A stretch of DNA of 64,000 nucleotides from JALOOX01 sp964557955 (lineage in GTDB: Bacteria > Desulfobacterota > Syntrophobacteria > Syntrophobacterales > Syntrophobacteraceae): the NCBI GenBank assembly GCA_964557955.1, contig CAZLCS010000017.1, positions 33,019 through 97,018 of the forward strand. The letters are read 5' to 3'. The translations under genes and the position numbers were made by a program. Below, piece by piece: positions 37,020 through 45,605 of this stretch. The stretch's first letter is position 1, and each line of letters starts with the position of its first letter. The notes under the pieces are model-generated. The model was given only the letters and a program-made list of their open reading frames with translations. It did no database searches and had not been told where the DNA came from.

Positions 37020-37083
37020 GAGGTCACTGCAAGTTACAGGAACAAATCAATACACGAGAGCCCATGGGAGAGGTAGCGTAAGC

Positions 37084-38151
37084 ATGAAAACCTGGCTGGT
37101 TACGGGGGGAGCCGGATTCATCGGCTCGAACTTCGTTCTGGGAGTGCGTTCGCGCGGCGTGGCCCGCGTCGTCAACCTCGATCTTCTGACCTATGCCGGG
37201 AATGTTCGCAACCTGGATGCGCTTCGGGACGACCCGGATCATGTCTTCGTGCGGGGGGACATCGGGGATCGTGAGCTTTTCCGGCGGCTTCTGACCGAGC
37301 ACCGGCCGGATGCCGTCGTCAACTTTGCGGCCGAAAGCCACGTGGACCGCTCCATCGACGGCCCCGATCCCTTCATCCGGACCAATGTCGTCGGGACGTT
37401 TGCCCTGCTCAAGGAGTCCCTGCAGTACTGGCAGGGCCTGGATGAACCCGGGCGCAGCGGCTTCCGGTTCCTGCACGTGTCGACGGACGAGGTGTACGGC
37501 TCCCTCGGCCCCGGGGATCCCGCCTTCAGCGAGCGCACGCCCTACGCCCCCAACAGCCCCTATTCGGCATCGAAGGCCTCTGCCGACCACCTGGTCCGGG
37601 CGTATCATCACACGTTCGGGCTGCCGACCCTCACCACCAACTGCTCCAACAACTACGGTCCCAGGCAGTTCCCGGAAAAGCTCATCCCGCTCATGATCCT
37701 GAACGCCCTCAACGGAAAACCGCTCCCGGTCTACGGGGACGGGCTGAACATCCGGGACTGGCTCTACGTGGAGGACCACTGCGCGGCCATCGAGCGGGTG
37801 CTGCTCAGGGGGCGCCCGGGGGAAACCTACAACATCGGGGGTGAATGCGAACGGACCAACATGGAGGTGGTGCACTCCGTCTGCAGCCTCATGGATGCAC
37901 TTCGGCCCGACTCGCCGTACAGGCCCCACTCATCCCTCATCACCTTCGTCAAGGACCGCCCCGGCCACGATCGCCGGTACGCCATCGACGCCGCCAAGAT
38001 CCAGACCGAGCTCGGATGGCGGCCGGAAGAGACCTTTGAAACCGGCCTGAAAAAGACCATCAACTGGTACCTTGAAAACGCCGATTGGGTGAACACGATC
38101 CAGACCGGCGCGTACCGGGACTGGATTCAGAAGCATTACGGCCGGTCGTGA
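37084..38151 (+). CDS. rfbB: dTDP-glucose 4,6-dehydratase
   Basis: 355 aa, extended SDR. The start ATG 37084 is placed just before the Rossmann motif (WLVTGGAGFIGSNFV). Other signatures: NFAAESHVDRSIDGP, the active-site STDEVYGSLG and YSASKASADHLVRAY (YxxxK), and DRPGHDRRYAID near 300. It forms dTDP-4-keto-6-deoxyglucose in dTDP-rhamnose and related pathways. It is followed by rfbA; rfbC and rfbD are not in this window, so the final sugar is uncertain. Confidence 0.95.
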   Translation: MKTWLVTGGAGFIGSNFVLGVRSRGVARVVNLDLLTYAGNVRNLDALRDDPDHVFVRGDIGDRELFRRLLTEHRPDAVVNFAAESHVDRSIDGPDPFIRTNVVGTFALLKESLQYWQGLDEPGRSGFRFLHVSTDEVYGSLGPGDPAFSERTPYAPNSPYSASKASADHLVRAYHHTFGLPTLTTNCSNNYGPRQFPEKLIPLMILNALNGKPLPVYGDGLNIRDWLYVEDHCAAIERVLLRGRPGETYNIGGECERTNMEVVHSVCSLMDALRPDSPYRPHSSLITFVKDRPGHDRRYAIDAAKIQTELGWRPEETFETGLKKTINWYLENADWVNTIQTGAYRDWIQKHYGRS

Positions 38152-38159
38152 GTCTTTGA

Positions 38160-38212
38160 AAGGCGGGTTTCGGGTTTCGAGTTTCGGGTTTCGAGTTTCA
38201 GGTTTCCGGTTG
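38160..38212. repeat. Heptamer run (GGGTTTC/GAGTTTC)
   Basis: About seven units of GGGTTTC and GAGTTTC between rfbB and rfbA, complementary to the GAAACYM array beside recN. Confidence 0.65.
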
Positions 38213-38316
38213 AAAATGAGCCCGGCTGCGGTCCTTTTCATCGTTCAGGTTGGCCCGGAGGGTCACGAGTGCGGTGAGCAGTCTTCTTTTTGGGATCAGA
38301 GAAAGGTGTGGTGTCG

Positions 38317-39252
38317 ATGAGCAGTGCGATTATTGGAGGCTCCTGCGGCAGTCTGCGGCTGGGTGAGCTTCCCAGCGGCCTCAAGGCCATCATCCTGGCC
38401 GGAGGCTCCGGGACCCGGCTCCACCCCATCACCCGGGTGGTAAGCAAACAGCTGCTCCCGGTCTACGACAAGCCCATGATCTACTATCCCCTGTCGGTGC
38501 TCATGCTCGCGGGCATCCGGGACATCCTGATCATTTCCACCCCCACGGACCTCCCCCGTTTCCAGGATCTCCTCGAAGACGGCAGTCAGTGGGGCCTCAA
38601 GTTTTCCTACGCCGAGCAGCCTCACCCGGGAGGGCTGGCCCAGGCCTTCATCATCGGGGAGCCCTTCATCGGAGGGGACCGCGTGTGCCTGATCCTGGGG
38701 GACAACATCTTCTACGGCCACGGGTTTCAGCAGACGCTCCAACGGGCGGTGGCCTTCGAGAGCGGGGCGATCATTTTCGGCTACTGGGTGAAGGACCCGG
38801 AGCGCTACGGAGTCGTCGAGTTCGACGACGAGTGCCGGGTCGTCAGCATCGAGGAAAAGCCCGCCCGGCCCAAATCGCCCTATGCCGTCCCGGGCCTTTA
38901 CTTCTACGACAACCGGGTGATCGAAATCGCCAGGAGCCTCAAGCCCTCAGCCCGGGGCGAGCTGGAGATCACCGACGTCAACCTCGAATACCTGCGTCGC
39001 GGTGAGCTCCGGGTGGAGCTTCTCGGGAGAGGCTTCGCCTGGCTGGACACGGGAACCCACGACTCCCTCATGGAGGCGGGCGCCTTCGTGGAAACCCTGG
39101 AAAAGCGGCAGGGGCTCAAGGTCTCGTGCGTTGAGGAGGTGGCCTACCGTATGGGCTACATCGACGCCGACCAGCTGAAGAAGCTCGCCGAGCCCATGCT
39201 GAAGAACGGCTACGGCCAGTACCTGATGAACCTCCTGAACGACGGTTGGTGA
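38317..39252 (+). CDS. rfbA: Glucose-1-phosphate thymidylyltransferase
   Basis: 311 aa. The nucleotidyltransferase motif LAGGSGTRLHPIT (residues ~26-38) is followed by SKQLLPVYDKPMIYYPLSVLMLAGI, GLAQAFIIG, LILGDNIFYG, EKPARPKSPYAVPGLYFYD and TDVNLEYLRRGELRVELLGRG. It makes dTDP-glucose, the substrate of RfbB. It has ~23 extra N-terminal residues compared with typical RfbA; an internal GTG/TTG start is not obvious. It forms an operon with rfbB across a 165-base gap containing heptamer repeats. Confidence 0.94.
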   Translation: MSSAIIGGSCGSLRLGELPSGLKAIILAGGSGTRLHPITRVVSKQLLPVYDKPMIYYPLSVLMLAGIRDILIISTPTDLPRFQDLLEDGSQWGLKFSYAEQPHPGGLAQAFIIGEPFIGGDRVCLILGDNIFYGHGFQQTLQRAVAFESGAIIFGYWVKDPERYGVVEFDDECRVVSIEEKPARPKSPYAVPGLYFYDNRVIEIARSLKPSARGELEITDVNLEYLRRGELRVELLGRGFAWLDTGTHDSLMEAGAFVETLEKRQGLKVSCVEEVAYRMGYIDADQLKKLAEPMLKNGYGQYLMNLLNDGW

Positions 39253-39283
39253 GAGGCGACGGAGAAAAATTCCAGAGGCATTC

Positions 39284-39318
39284 ACCACGAAGAGCACGAA
39301 GGACACGAAGAGGAGGGG
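39284..39318. repeat. Half-arm of the CACCACGAAG repeat family
   Basis: TTCACCACGAAGAGCACGAA then GGACACGAAGAGG, directly after the rfbA stop; no inverted partner. The remainder of 39253-40018 has no gene, only the 39420 block and MITE copy D. Confidence 0.55.
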
Positions 39319-39755
39319 CTTGATCAGGCGGAGGGGTCAGGGCTTTCTTCTTGTGTACTGTCAGGGAGAGCTTCCCCAGGGGGCTTGGTACGACAACGAG
39401 ATTTCGAATCCCCCTCTCACCCGTTTCGGGGGAGAGGGAACAACTGCAAGCCTTCGTACTGACAGAAGATCTCGTCCACTTCTTCAGAGATTTCAGCTTA
39501 TTGGGTTATTAATCCTTGCGCTTCGCCGGTCGTTGCGATATGGAGCGGACAATGCCTGACAACGGCCTGGCGGGATGAACTGAACTGCTCCATCTTCGTG
39601 TACCTCAACGCGACCAGACTTCCCCTTTGTTCCCCGCGGTATCGATTTATCCCAGACCTGGCATTATGACGCGCGCAGAAGGGTTCGGCAGCAGGCCTCA
39701 ACGGCAACCCGTGACACGTCGAGCTCGGAGTCCCGGTGCTTGCCGCGGGGAGCCA

Positions 39756-39904
39756 AGTACATCTCCACATCACACAAGTGCCCAATACTTGGGTCGTCAT
39801 TCCGGCGGTTTTCAAGCCGGAGTCCACAAAAGAACTGGATGCCGGCCAAAAGACTGCCGGAACGACGAGGTGAAACAGGGGGTATGTTTCTGTGAGACTA
39901 TACT
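39756..39904. repeat. ~149-bp MITE-like repeat (copy D)
   Basis: Starts AGTACATCTCCACA and ends in a TACT form. It contains ATTCCGGCGGTTTTCAAGCCGG and GCCGGCCAAAAGACTGCCGG hairpins. Confidence 0.7.
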
Positions 39905-40018
39905 GAGGTCGCAGGCGGACTTCCGGAAACTGTTCGCGAATTGATGTCTTCGGCCAAATGGCGCGCCCCGCCGTCCGAGAAGACTGCCATTGTTGAAAGG
40001 GAGAGGATTGCCGGCACG

Positions 40019-41881
40019 ATGGAAAATAATAACATGAATCGCAGGAACACACGCGCCAACCAGGGACGCCGGATCTGCGTCTGTACAGCGCTGCTCTGCC
40101 TCCTCTTCTTTGCAGCATCCAGCGCATTCGGGTTTACCTTGACACTGGCATGGGACAAGAACCCGGAGTCCAATATTCTCGGCTATTACCTGGACTACGG
40201 TCTCACCAGCTGCAGCGGGTCCACAACCTGCAGCTACCCGCACAGGGTCGAGATCCCGCCCAATGCCGTCTGCAGCGGCGAACCCAATGCCATCTGCCAC
40301 CACTTCCCGGATGGCGTGCTTCAGGACGGCATGACCCATTACTTCGCCGTCAAGGCCTATAACTCCTACGGTGTGAGCGGGTACAGCAACGAATTGCCTT
40401 ACACGCCCCCCACCTCGAACACGAATCAAGCCCCCGTCGCCAAAAACGGGAGCCTCAGCGTGCTGGAAGATTCCACTGGGAGCGGCGCCCTCTCAGCCAC
40501 CGATCCCGATGGAAATCCTTTAACATTCAGCATCGTTTCGCCGCCTTCGATAGGAACTGTTTCGCTGGACGCATCGACGGGCACCTTTACGTACGCTCCG
40601 AATCCCAATGCAAACGGAAGCGATTTCTTTACCTTTACGGCCCGTGACTCAGCCCTTACCTCGAACACGGCCACCTTCTCCATCAACATCAGTCCCGTGA
40701 ACGACCCTCCTGTTGCCGTCCCGGATTCGGCACAAACCGTCCAGAACCAGCCCGTGACCATCAGTGTTCTCGCCAACGACACGGATGTGGACGGCGACTC
40801 CCTCAGCCTGGCATCCACCACCCACGGAGGCCACGGCGTCACGGAACGTGTCGGCAACACCGCAAAATATTCCCCCAACACGGATTTCACAGGCTCGGAC
40901 TCCTTCAGTTACACGGTGATGGACGGCAAAGGAGCTTATGCGAGCGGACCGGTCACGGTGACGGTCGCTCCAGCCGGCGGTGGCTCGGATCCGGTCATTC
41001 TTCCGCAGGCCGGCTGGACCTTGAGGTATGTCGACAGCGAGGAGCTGTTTGGTGAAAACGGAGCGGCCGTCAACGCATTCGACAACGACCCCGGCACGTT
41101 CTGGCACACTGAATGGTCGCTTAGAACGCCGGCGTACCCCCATGAAATCCAGATCAATCTCGGCGGGGTTTATGAGGTTCAGGGTTTTCGCTACCTGCCG
41201 AGGCAGGACTCATCTGCAAACGGACGTATCCGGAAGTATGAGTTCTATGTGAGCTCCGACGGAGTCGCTTGGGGTTCCCCTGTTGTCGCAGGCGAGTTCG
41301 GCAATGACACCAATGAAAAGCAGGTCTCCTTCGGGACCCGGTCAGGAAGTTTCATCCGACTGAAAGCGATATCGGAGGTGAACGGCAACCCCTGGACCTC
41401 CATGGCGGAAATCCGGCTGCTTGGCAAAGCGCTGCAGAGCTCTTCGCTCCTGCCGCGCGCCGGTTGGATCTTGAAGTATGTCGACAGCCAGGAACTGGTC
41501 GGTGAGGACGGCGCCGCCAAGAACTGCTTCGACGACAGTCGCAGCACCATCTGGCACACACAATGGTCAAGTGGGAGCCCGAAGCATCCCCACGAAATCC
41601 AGATCGAGCTTGGCGGGGTCTACGAGATCGATGGCTTCCGATACCTTCCGCGCCAGGATGGAAGTGCGAATGGTCGCGTGAAGGGGTACGAGCTTTACAT
41701 CAGTCCGGACGGAGTCCAGTGGGGCACCCCGGTGGTGACCGGTGTTTTCGCGAACGATTCAGCCGAAAAACGAGTTTCGTTCGAACCCAGGGTCGGGGGC
41801 TTCGTCCGTATGAGGGCCTTGTCGGAGGTCAATGGGAACCCCTGGACCTCCATGGCGGACTTTCAATTGCTGGGAAGATGA
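40019..41881 (+). CDS. Secreted multidomain protein: FnIII-like, cadherin-like repeats, two discoidin (F5/8 C) domains
   Basis: ~620 aa. ATG 40019 has GGGAGAGG upstream; ATG 40034 is an alternative. A signal peptide (CTALLCLLFFAASSAFG) leads to a FnIII-like domain (LTLAWDKNPESNILGYYLDYG) and then two Ig/cadherin-like repeats (NQAPVAKNGSLSVLEDSTG; NDPPVAVPDSAQTVQNQPVTISVLANDTDVDGD). It ends with two near-identical discoidin domains (residues ~325-475 and ~480-620), each with GAAxNxFDxxxxTxWHT and HEIQIxLGGVYExxGFRYLPRQD. Discoidin domains usually bind glycans, so it may cross-link the matrix. It has no PEP-CTERM or LPXTG tail. Confidence 0.85.
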   Translation: MENNNMNRRNTRANQGRRICVCTALLCLLFFAASSAFGFTLTLAWDKNPESNILGYYLDYGLTSCSGSTTCSYPHRVEIPPNAVCSGEPNAICHHFPDGVLQDGMTHYFAVKAYNSYGVSGYSNELPYTPPTSNTNQAPVAKNGSLSVLEDSTGSGALSATDPDGNPLTFSIVSPPSIGTVSLDASTGTFTYAPNPNANGSDFFTFTARDSALTSNTATFSINISPVNDPPVAVPDSAQTVQNQPVTISVLANDTDVDGDSLSLASTTHGGHGVTERVGNTAKYSPNTDFTGSDSFSYTVMDGKGAYASGPVTVTVAPAGGGSDPVILPQAGWTLRYVDSEELFGENGAAVNAFDNDPGTFWHTEWSLRTPAYPHEIQINLGGVYEVQGFRYLPRQDSSANGRIRKYEFYVSSDGVAWGSPVVAGEFGNDTNEKQVSFGTRSGSFIRLKAISEVNGNPWTSMAEIRLLGKALQSSSLLPRAGWILKYVDSQELVGEDGAAKNCFDDSRSTIWHTQWSSGSPKHPHEIQIELGGVYEIDGFRYLPRQDGSANGRVKGYELYISPDGVQWGTPVVTGVFANDSAEKRVSFEPRVGGFVRMRALSEVNGNPWTSMADFQLLGR

Positions 41882-41917
41882 GGCTTCAGAGGGGGGCCGG
41901 CTCCCATCATTCTGTCC

Positions 41918-42481
41918 CTATTCCTTGGGGCCGAAGAGCTCGAGGGTCTCGGATTGAGGGGCGGGATCGGGGGAAGGCTGAGCCTTCGGCTTAGGGTCGG
42001 CTTCTTTCTTCACGCGGGGTTTCGGCCTGCTTTTGGGCCGGTGAACGGCCGTGCGCGGGGGGAGGCGGGGTCCCTCCTGCTGCGGCGCGGGGGCCGCGAA
42101 GGGGCGCGGCATGGGGGTCGTCGTGATGAGGAGGAATTTCGGGATCAGGATCACCTCATTGGGTCGGACGGCATCCGATCCGTGGCCCCCATTGAAATCG
42201 GAAAGGACCGTCCAGTTCTTCGGGTCCCCGGTGTACCATTCGGCAATGCTCGAAAGCGTCTCGCTCGGCGACTGCACCGTGTGGAGGTACACATCCTCGT
42301 CGGAAGCGTCTTCGGCTGTGTATTCGGCCTCCTCCTCTTCGAGGCCCACCTGGGCGTACGCCCTTGTCGAGGGCGGCCCAACGGGCGCCAGATCAATCCA
42401 GGCGATCATGGCCGCCGCCGCCACCAGGATGACGGCGGGAAGCCGGCATCGAACCTTACAGGGCCGTATCTCTTCCATCAT
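41918..42481 (-). CDS. LysM-type protein with an N-terminal membrane anchor
   Basis: 187 aa. One hydrophobic segment (PAVILVAAAAMIAWIDLA) is followed by an acidic linker and a LysM-like domain (VYLHTVQSPSETLSSIAEWYTGDPKNWTVLSDFN, then VRPNEVILIPKFLL). A Pro/Lys-rich tail completes it. LysM domains bind peptidoglycan. The ATG overlaps the kinase stop upstream (GTGATG context; GTG 42484 also possible), so kinase and LysM protein are made together. Confidence 0.75.
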   Translation of the reverse strand: MMEEIRPCKVRCRLPAVILVAAAAMIAWIDLAPVGPPSTRAYAQVGLEEEEAEYTAEDASDEDVYLHTVQSPSETLSSIAEWYTGDPKNWTVLSDFNGGHGSDAVRPNEVILIPKFLLITTTPMPRPFAAPAPQQEGPRLPPRTAVHRPKSRPKPRVKKEADPKPKAQPSPDPAPQSETLELFGPKE

Positions 42482-44262
42482 CACGATCCCTTTGCGAATC
42501 GCTCCAGGTAGTCGGCGGCCAGCTTGTTGCGGGGATTGGCCGCAAGCGCCTGCTTGAGGGACCGGATGCTCTCCCGGGTCTTCCCCTGGCTCCTCTGCAC
42601 CATGGCCAGGTTGAAATAGGCCTCGTCGATGTAGGGCGGCGAAAGATCCACGGTCCGCCGGTACATATCCTCCGCCCGCGCGTAATCCGCCGTTTTCGCG
42701 TAGACAAAACCGAGATTGAAGAAGACCTTGGGAGAGCTCGCATCGAGTTCGATGGCCTTCCGGTAGGACTGGATGGCAGCCGGGTAATCATGCAGCCTGG
42801 TTTGAAGCTTCCCCATCTCGAAGTGTGCCTGGGCGTTGGACGGATTCACGTCAATGGATTTCCCGATGAGCCGGCTGCCCAGCTTCGGATCGCTCCGAGC
42901 CAGCCGCGTGCCCTCCTGAAGGAGCGCCCTGGCGTAGGGTGCGGCAACCTCGCCCATGAGCGCCGGGTCGTCGGTGAAGAGCTTTTCAAAGAGCAGGAGC
43001 GCTCTTCCGAAAGCCCCGGCCTCCACCGCATCCAGGGCCTCCTGGACCTTGCCCCGCTGAGGATCTCTGACCGTGTGGACCGGGTAAAAGAGGACCAGGG
43101 CAAAAAGCGCAGCGGAGAAGAGCGCGGCGGCGGCGAAAGGCCATGCCCGCCGAGTGCGGCTCTTCTCTCCCGAAAGGGCGGTCGCTCCCGGCTCCAGCTC
43201 ATCAGCGTCTATCTTCCGGGTGGAAGCGCTGTCCTCGCGGCCTGCCCGCACCCGGTTCAGAAAGCTCATGAGCGTCTCATGCCGCTTCTGGGGCTTGGGT
43301 TCTGCGACCGCATCGCGGCGCGAGAGCTTCCGAATGTGGCGAGCCAGGTCTTCGGCGCTCTGCTTTCCGAAGTGAGCCGTCATGCAGCGATCGAGCTCCG
43401 CATACATTTCCGCGCAGGTCTGAAAGCGGCCGTCCGGGTCTTTGGCCATGGCGACATGGAGAATCTTGCAGAATTCTTCGGGCAAATCCGGGGCCAGCCG
43501 CTCGGGCGGCAGAAACTCCCCGCGCCGCACGCGCTTGAAGGCCTCCTTGATCTCCCCCGGGAACGCCTGCTTTCCCGTGACCATCTCGTAGAGCAGCACT
43601 CCGATGGAAAAAATGTCCGAACGCCGGTCCACCACCTCGCAGCAGGCCTGCTCCGGTGACATGTAGCGGATCTTTCCCTGGAGGATGGTGTTCTTTCCCG
43701 AGGCGCCCCCCGCCGTGATCCGGGCGATCCCGAAGTCCAGGATCTTCGTCTCGCCGAGCTGCGTGATGAGGATGTTCTGCGGGTTGATGTCGCAATGGAT
43801 GATCCTGAGCGGCGCCCCCGAGATGTCCTTGAGGTTGTGGGCGTACTCGAGTCCGGAACAGATGCGGGAGGCGATGTGGAGCGCAAACTGGAGGGGCAGG
43901 GGGCGGCCGCCCCCCGTCTTGTGCAGAATGGTCTTCAGGTTGCTGCCAAGCAGGTATTCCATGCAGAGGAAATAAGTGCCCTCCACGTTCCCGAAGTCGA
44001 AGACCTGGACGATGTTCGGGTGGCTCAGCAGGGCGGCGAGCCGGGCTTCCTCCATGAACATGGAGAGAAAATCGGGGTTGTCGCTGAGGTGAGGCAGGAT
44101 GCGCTTGATGGCCACGAGCTTCTCGAAGCCGCACTCGCCGCTCATCTTGGCCTTGAAGACCTCCGCCATGCCGCCGGCCCCGATCTTCCGGAGCAGCAGG
44201 TACTTGCCAAAGGGGCAGGGCAGCGCGTTATCCATGGATGTCTGTCGATCGATTCCAGCCAT
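42481..44262 (-). CDS. Ser/Thr protein kinase with C-terminal TPR repeats
   Basis: 593 aa from ATG 44262 (ATG 44235 possible; longer reading runs into a MITE copy). Hanks-type kinase: GAGGMAEVFKAK Gly loop near 24, VAIKRI lysine near 45, catalytic loop IIHCDINPQNIL near 145, DFG in KILDFGIARI, RYMSPEQ. The usual HRD is HCD, a non-RD variant, with the catalytic Asp present. A single membrane helix (WPFAAAALFSAALFALVLFY near 375) leads to periplasmic TPRs (PAAIQSYRKAIELDASSPKVFFNLGFVYAKTADYARAE). Target unknown; the coupled LysM gene hints at cell-wall sensing. Confidence 0.88.
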   Translation of the reverse strand: MAGIDRQTSMDNALPCPFGKYLLLRKIGAGGMAEVFKAKMSGECGFEKLVAIKRILPHLSDNPDFLSMFMEEARLAALLSHPNIVQVFDFGNVEGTYFLCMEYLLGSNLKTILHKTGGGRPLPLQFALHIASRICSGLEYAHNLKDISGAPLRIIHCDINPQNILITQLGETKILDFGIARITAGGASGKNTILQGKIRYMSPEQACCEVVDRRSDIFSIGVLLYEMVTGKQAFPGEIKEAFKRVRRGEFLPPERLAPDLPEEFCKILHVAMAKDPDGRFQTCAEMYAELDRCMTAHFGKQSAEDLARHIRKLSRRDAVAEPKPQKRHETLMSFLNRVRAGREDSASTRKIDADELEPGATALSGEKSRTRRAWPFAAAALFSAALFALVLFYPVHTVRDPQRGKVQEALDAVEAGAFGRALLLFEKLFTDDPALMGEVAAPYARALLQEGTRLARSDPKLGSRLIGKSIDVNPSNAQAHFEMGKLQTRLHDYPAAIQSYRKAIELDASSPKVFFNLGFVYAKTADYARAEDMYRRTVDLSPPYIDEAYFNLAMVQRSQGKTRESIRSLKQALAANPRNKLAADYLERFAKGS

Positions 44263-44332
44263 CTCAATGAACCCAGTCTTTGCGTCGTTCGGCGCACGCG
44301 TCAACCGTGCCTGACCGACGATCCCAGCGCCA

Positions 44333-44480
44333 AGTGCATCTCCACACAGTTGAGTGTCCGATGCTTGGGTCGTCATTCCGGCAGTTTTCAAGCCGGAATC
44401 CACAAAAAGACCGGATGCCGGCCAAAAGACTGCCGGCATGACGGGGTGAAGACGGACACACTTTTCTGTGAAACTCTACT
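44333..44480. repeat. ~148-bp MITE-like repeat (copy E)
   Basis: Begins AGTGCATCTCCACA and ends CTCTACT. The inner hairpins ATTCCGGCAGTTTTCAAGCCGGAAT and GCCGGCCAAAAGACTGCCGGC are both strong. Confidence 0.7.
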
Positions 44481-44494
44481 GAGCAACCTCCGCC

Positions 44495-44575
44495 GAGCGT
44501 CATTCCCGCGAAGGCGGCAATCCAGGTTTTCCAGCCGCTTCCGGACCCCCGCCTTCGCGGGGGTGACGGCATGAA
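44495..44575. repeat. REP-like palindromic repeat
   Basis: GTCATTCCCGCGAAGGCGG and CCCCCGCCTTCGCGGGGGTGAC form opposite arms around ~35 bases, a form of intergenic repeat common in proteobacteria. No gene is visible in 44576-44902. Confidence 0.55.
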
Positions 44576-44902
44576 CGAATTCCGAGACCGTCTCCAAACA
44601 CGTCAGCCGGCCGGCACGCCACAAAGCGGGACGGCATGAATGGCACGCCACGCAGCAGGGGAGCTCCGCCCCCCCACAGCAACACGGCGGCTCGGGCCGT
44701 CGAAATCCTGGCCCCGAACGCCCGGCAATTCTAATCGACTTGAACGCCGGGTGTCCATACCCATCAACAATGCTGCGGACACGACCTCGGCAGGATGACG
44801 AATTGAATCTGTTGGGGAATTGAACCTTGAGTCATGCTGTCCAATGCGGAATAATGGTGGAAGGTTTCGGGTTTGACCAGGTGCCTTGAAAGGAGATCTG
44901 AA

Positions 44903-45514
44903 ATGTCAGAGCCTGCACGAAGAGTGGCAACCTACGAAGATCTTTACGGAATCCCAGAGAACATGACGGGGGAGATCCTCGACGGGGAGCTGGTGGTGTC
45001 GCCGGGGCCATCGGGGAGGCATGCCAATGCGGCATTCACGTTGAGCGCCGAGATTGGGCCGCCTTTTCGATTCGGGCGTGGCGGGCCGGGGGGCTGGATC
45101 ATTCTCCTTGAGCCGGAGGTCCGGTTTTCGGAGAGGGACCTCCTGGTGCCGGACCTGGCGGGCTGGAGGAAAGAGCGGTTTCCGGGGTGGCCGGAGGAAA
45201 ACTGGTTTTCCACGCCTCCCGGCTGGATCTGTGAGATTCTCTCCCCCGGGACCGCCGTCCGGGATCGCATCCACAAGATGCGGGTCTACGCCGAGCATGG
45301 TGTCGAGTGGCTCTGGCTTATCGACCCCCGGGAACGAACCCTCGAAGTGTACGCCCTCGAATCGGGCCGCTGGGTCCGCACAAGTGCCTTTGCCGAAAAC
45401 GACCGCGTCCGGGCCGACCCCTTCGAGGCCGCCGAGATCGAGCTCGCCAACCTCTGGATCGAGGCGGCTTCTGAATCGGCTGCGCCCCCGGAAGGTGAAA
45501 AGGATTTGTCTTGA
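44903..45514 (+). CDS. Uma2 (DUF820)-family nuclease-like protein, copy 1
   Basis: 203 aa from ATG 44903, preceded by AAAGGAGATC. PD-(D/E)XK-type Uma2 fold: ATYEDLYGIPENMTGEILDGELVVSP, VPDLAGWRKERFPG (the Asp), CEILSPGTAVRDRIHKMRVYAEHGVEWLWLIDP. The biological function of the family is unclear, although it is structurally a nuclease. Two relatives lie at 48375-48956 and 52316-52735. It faces the large PKD-repeat gene convergently. Confidence 0.88.
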   Translation: MSEPARRVATYEDLYGIPENMTGEILDGELVVSPGPSGRHANAAFTLSAEIGPPFRFGRGGPGGWIILLEPEVRFSERDLLVPDLAGWRKERFPGWPEENWFSTPPGWICEILSPGTAVRDRIHKMRVYAEHGVEWLWLIDPRERTLEVYALESGRWVRTSAFAENDRVRADPFEAAEIELANLWIEAASESAAPPEGEKDLS

Positions 45515-45605
45515 GACGTGCAGGGTGCGTCCCACGCACCAAATCTCTGGTTTGGGGACGCACCGCAGCACGCATGATCCCATCCTCAAAAATCACACGG
45601 CCTGT

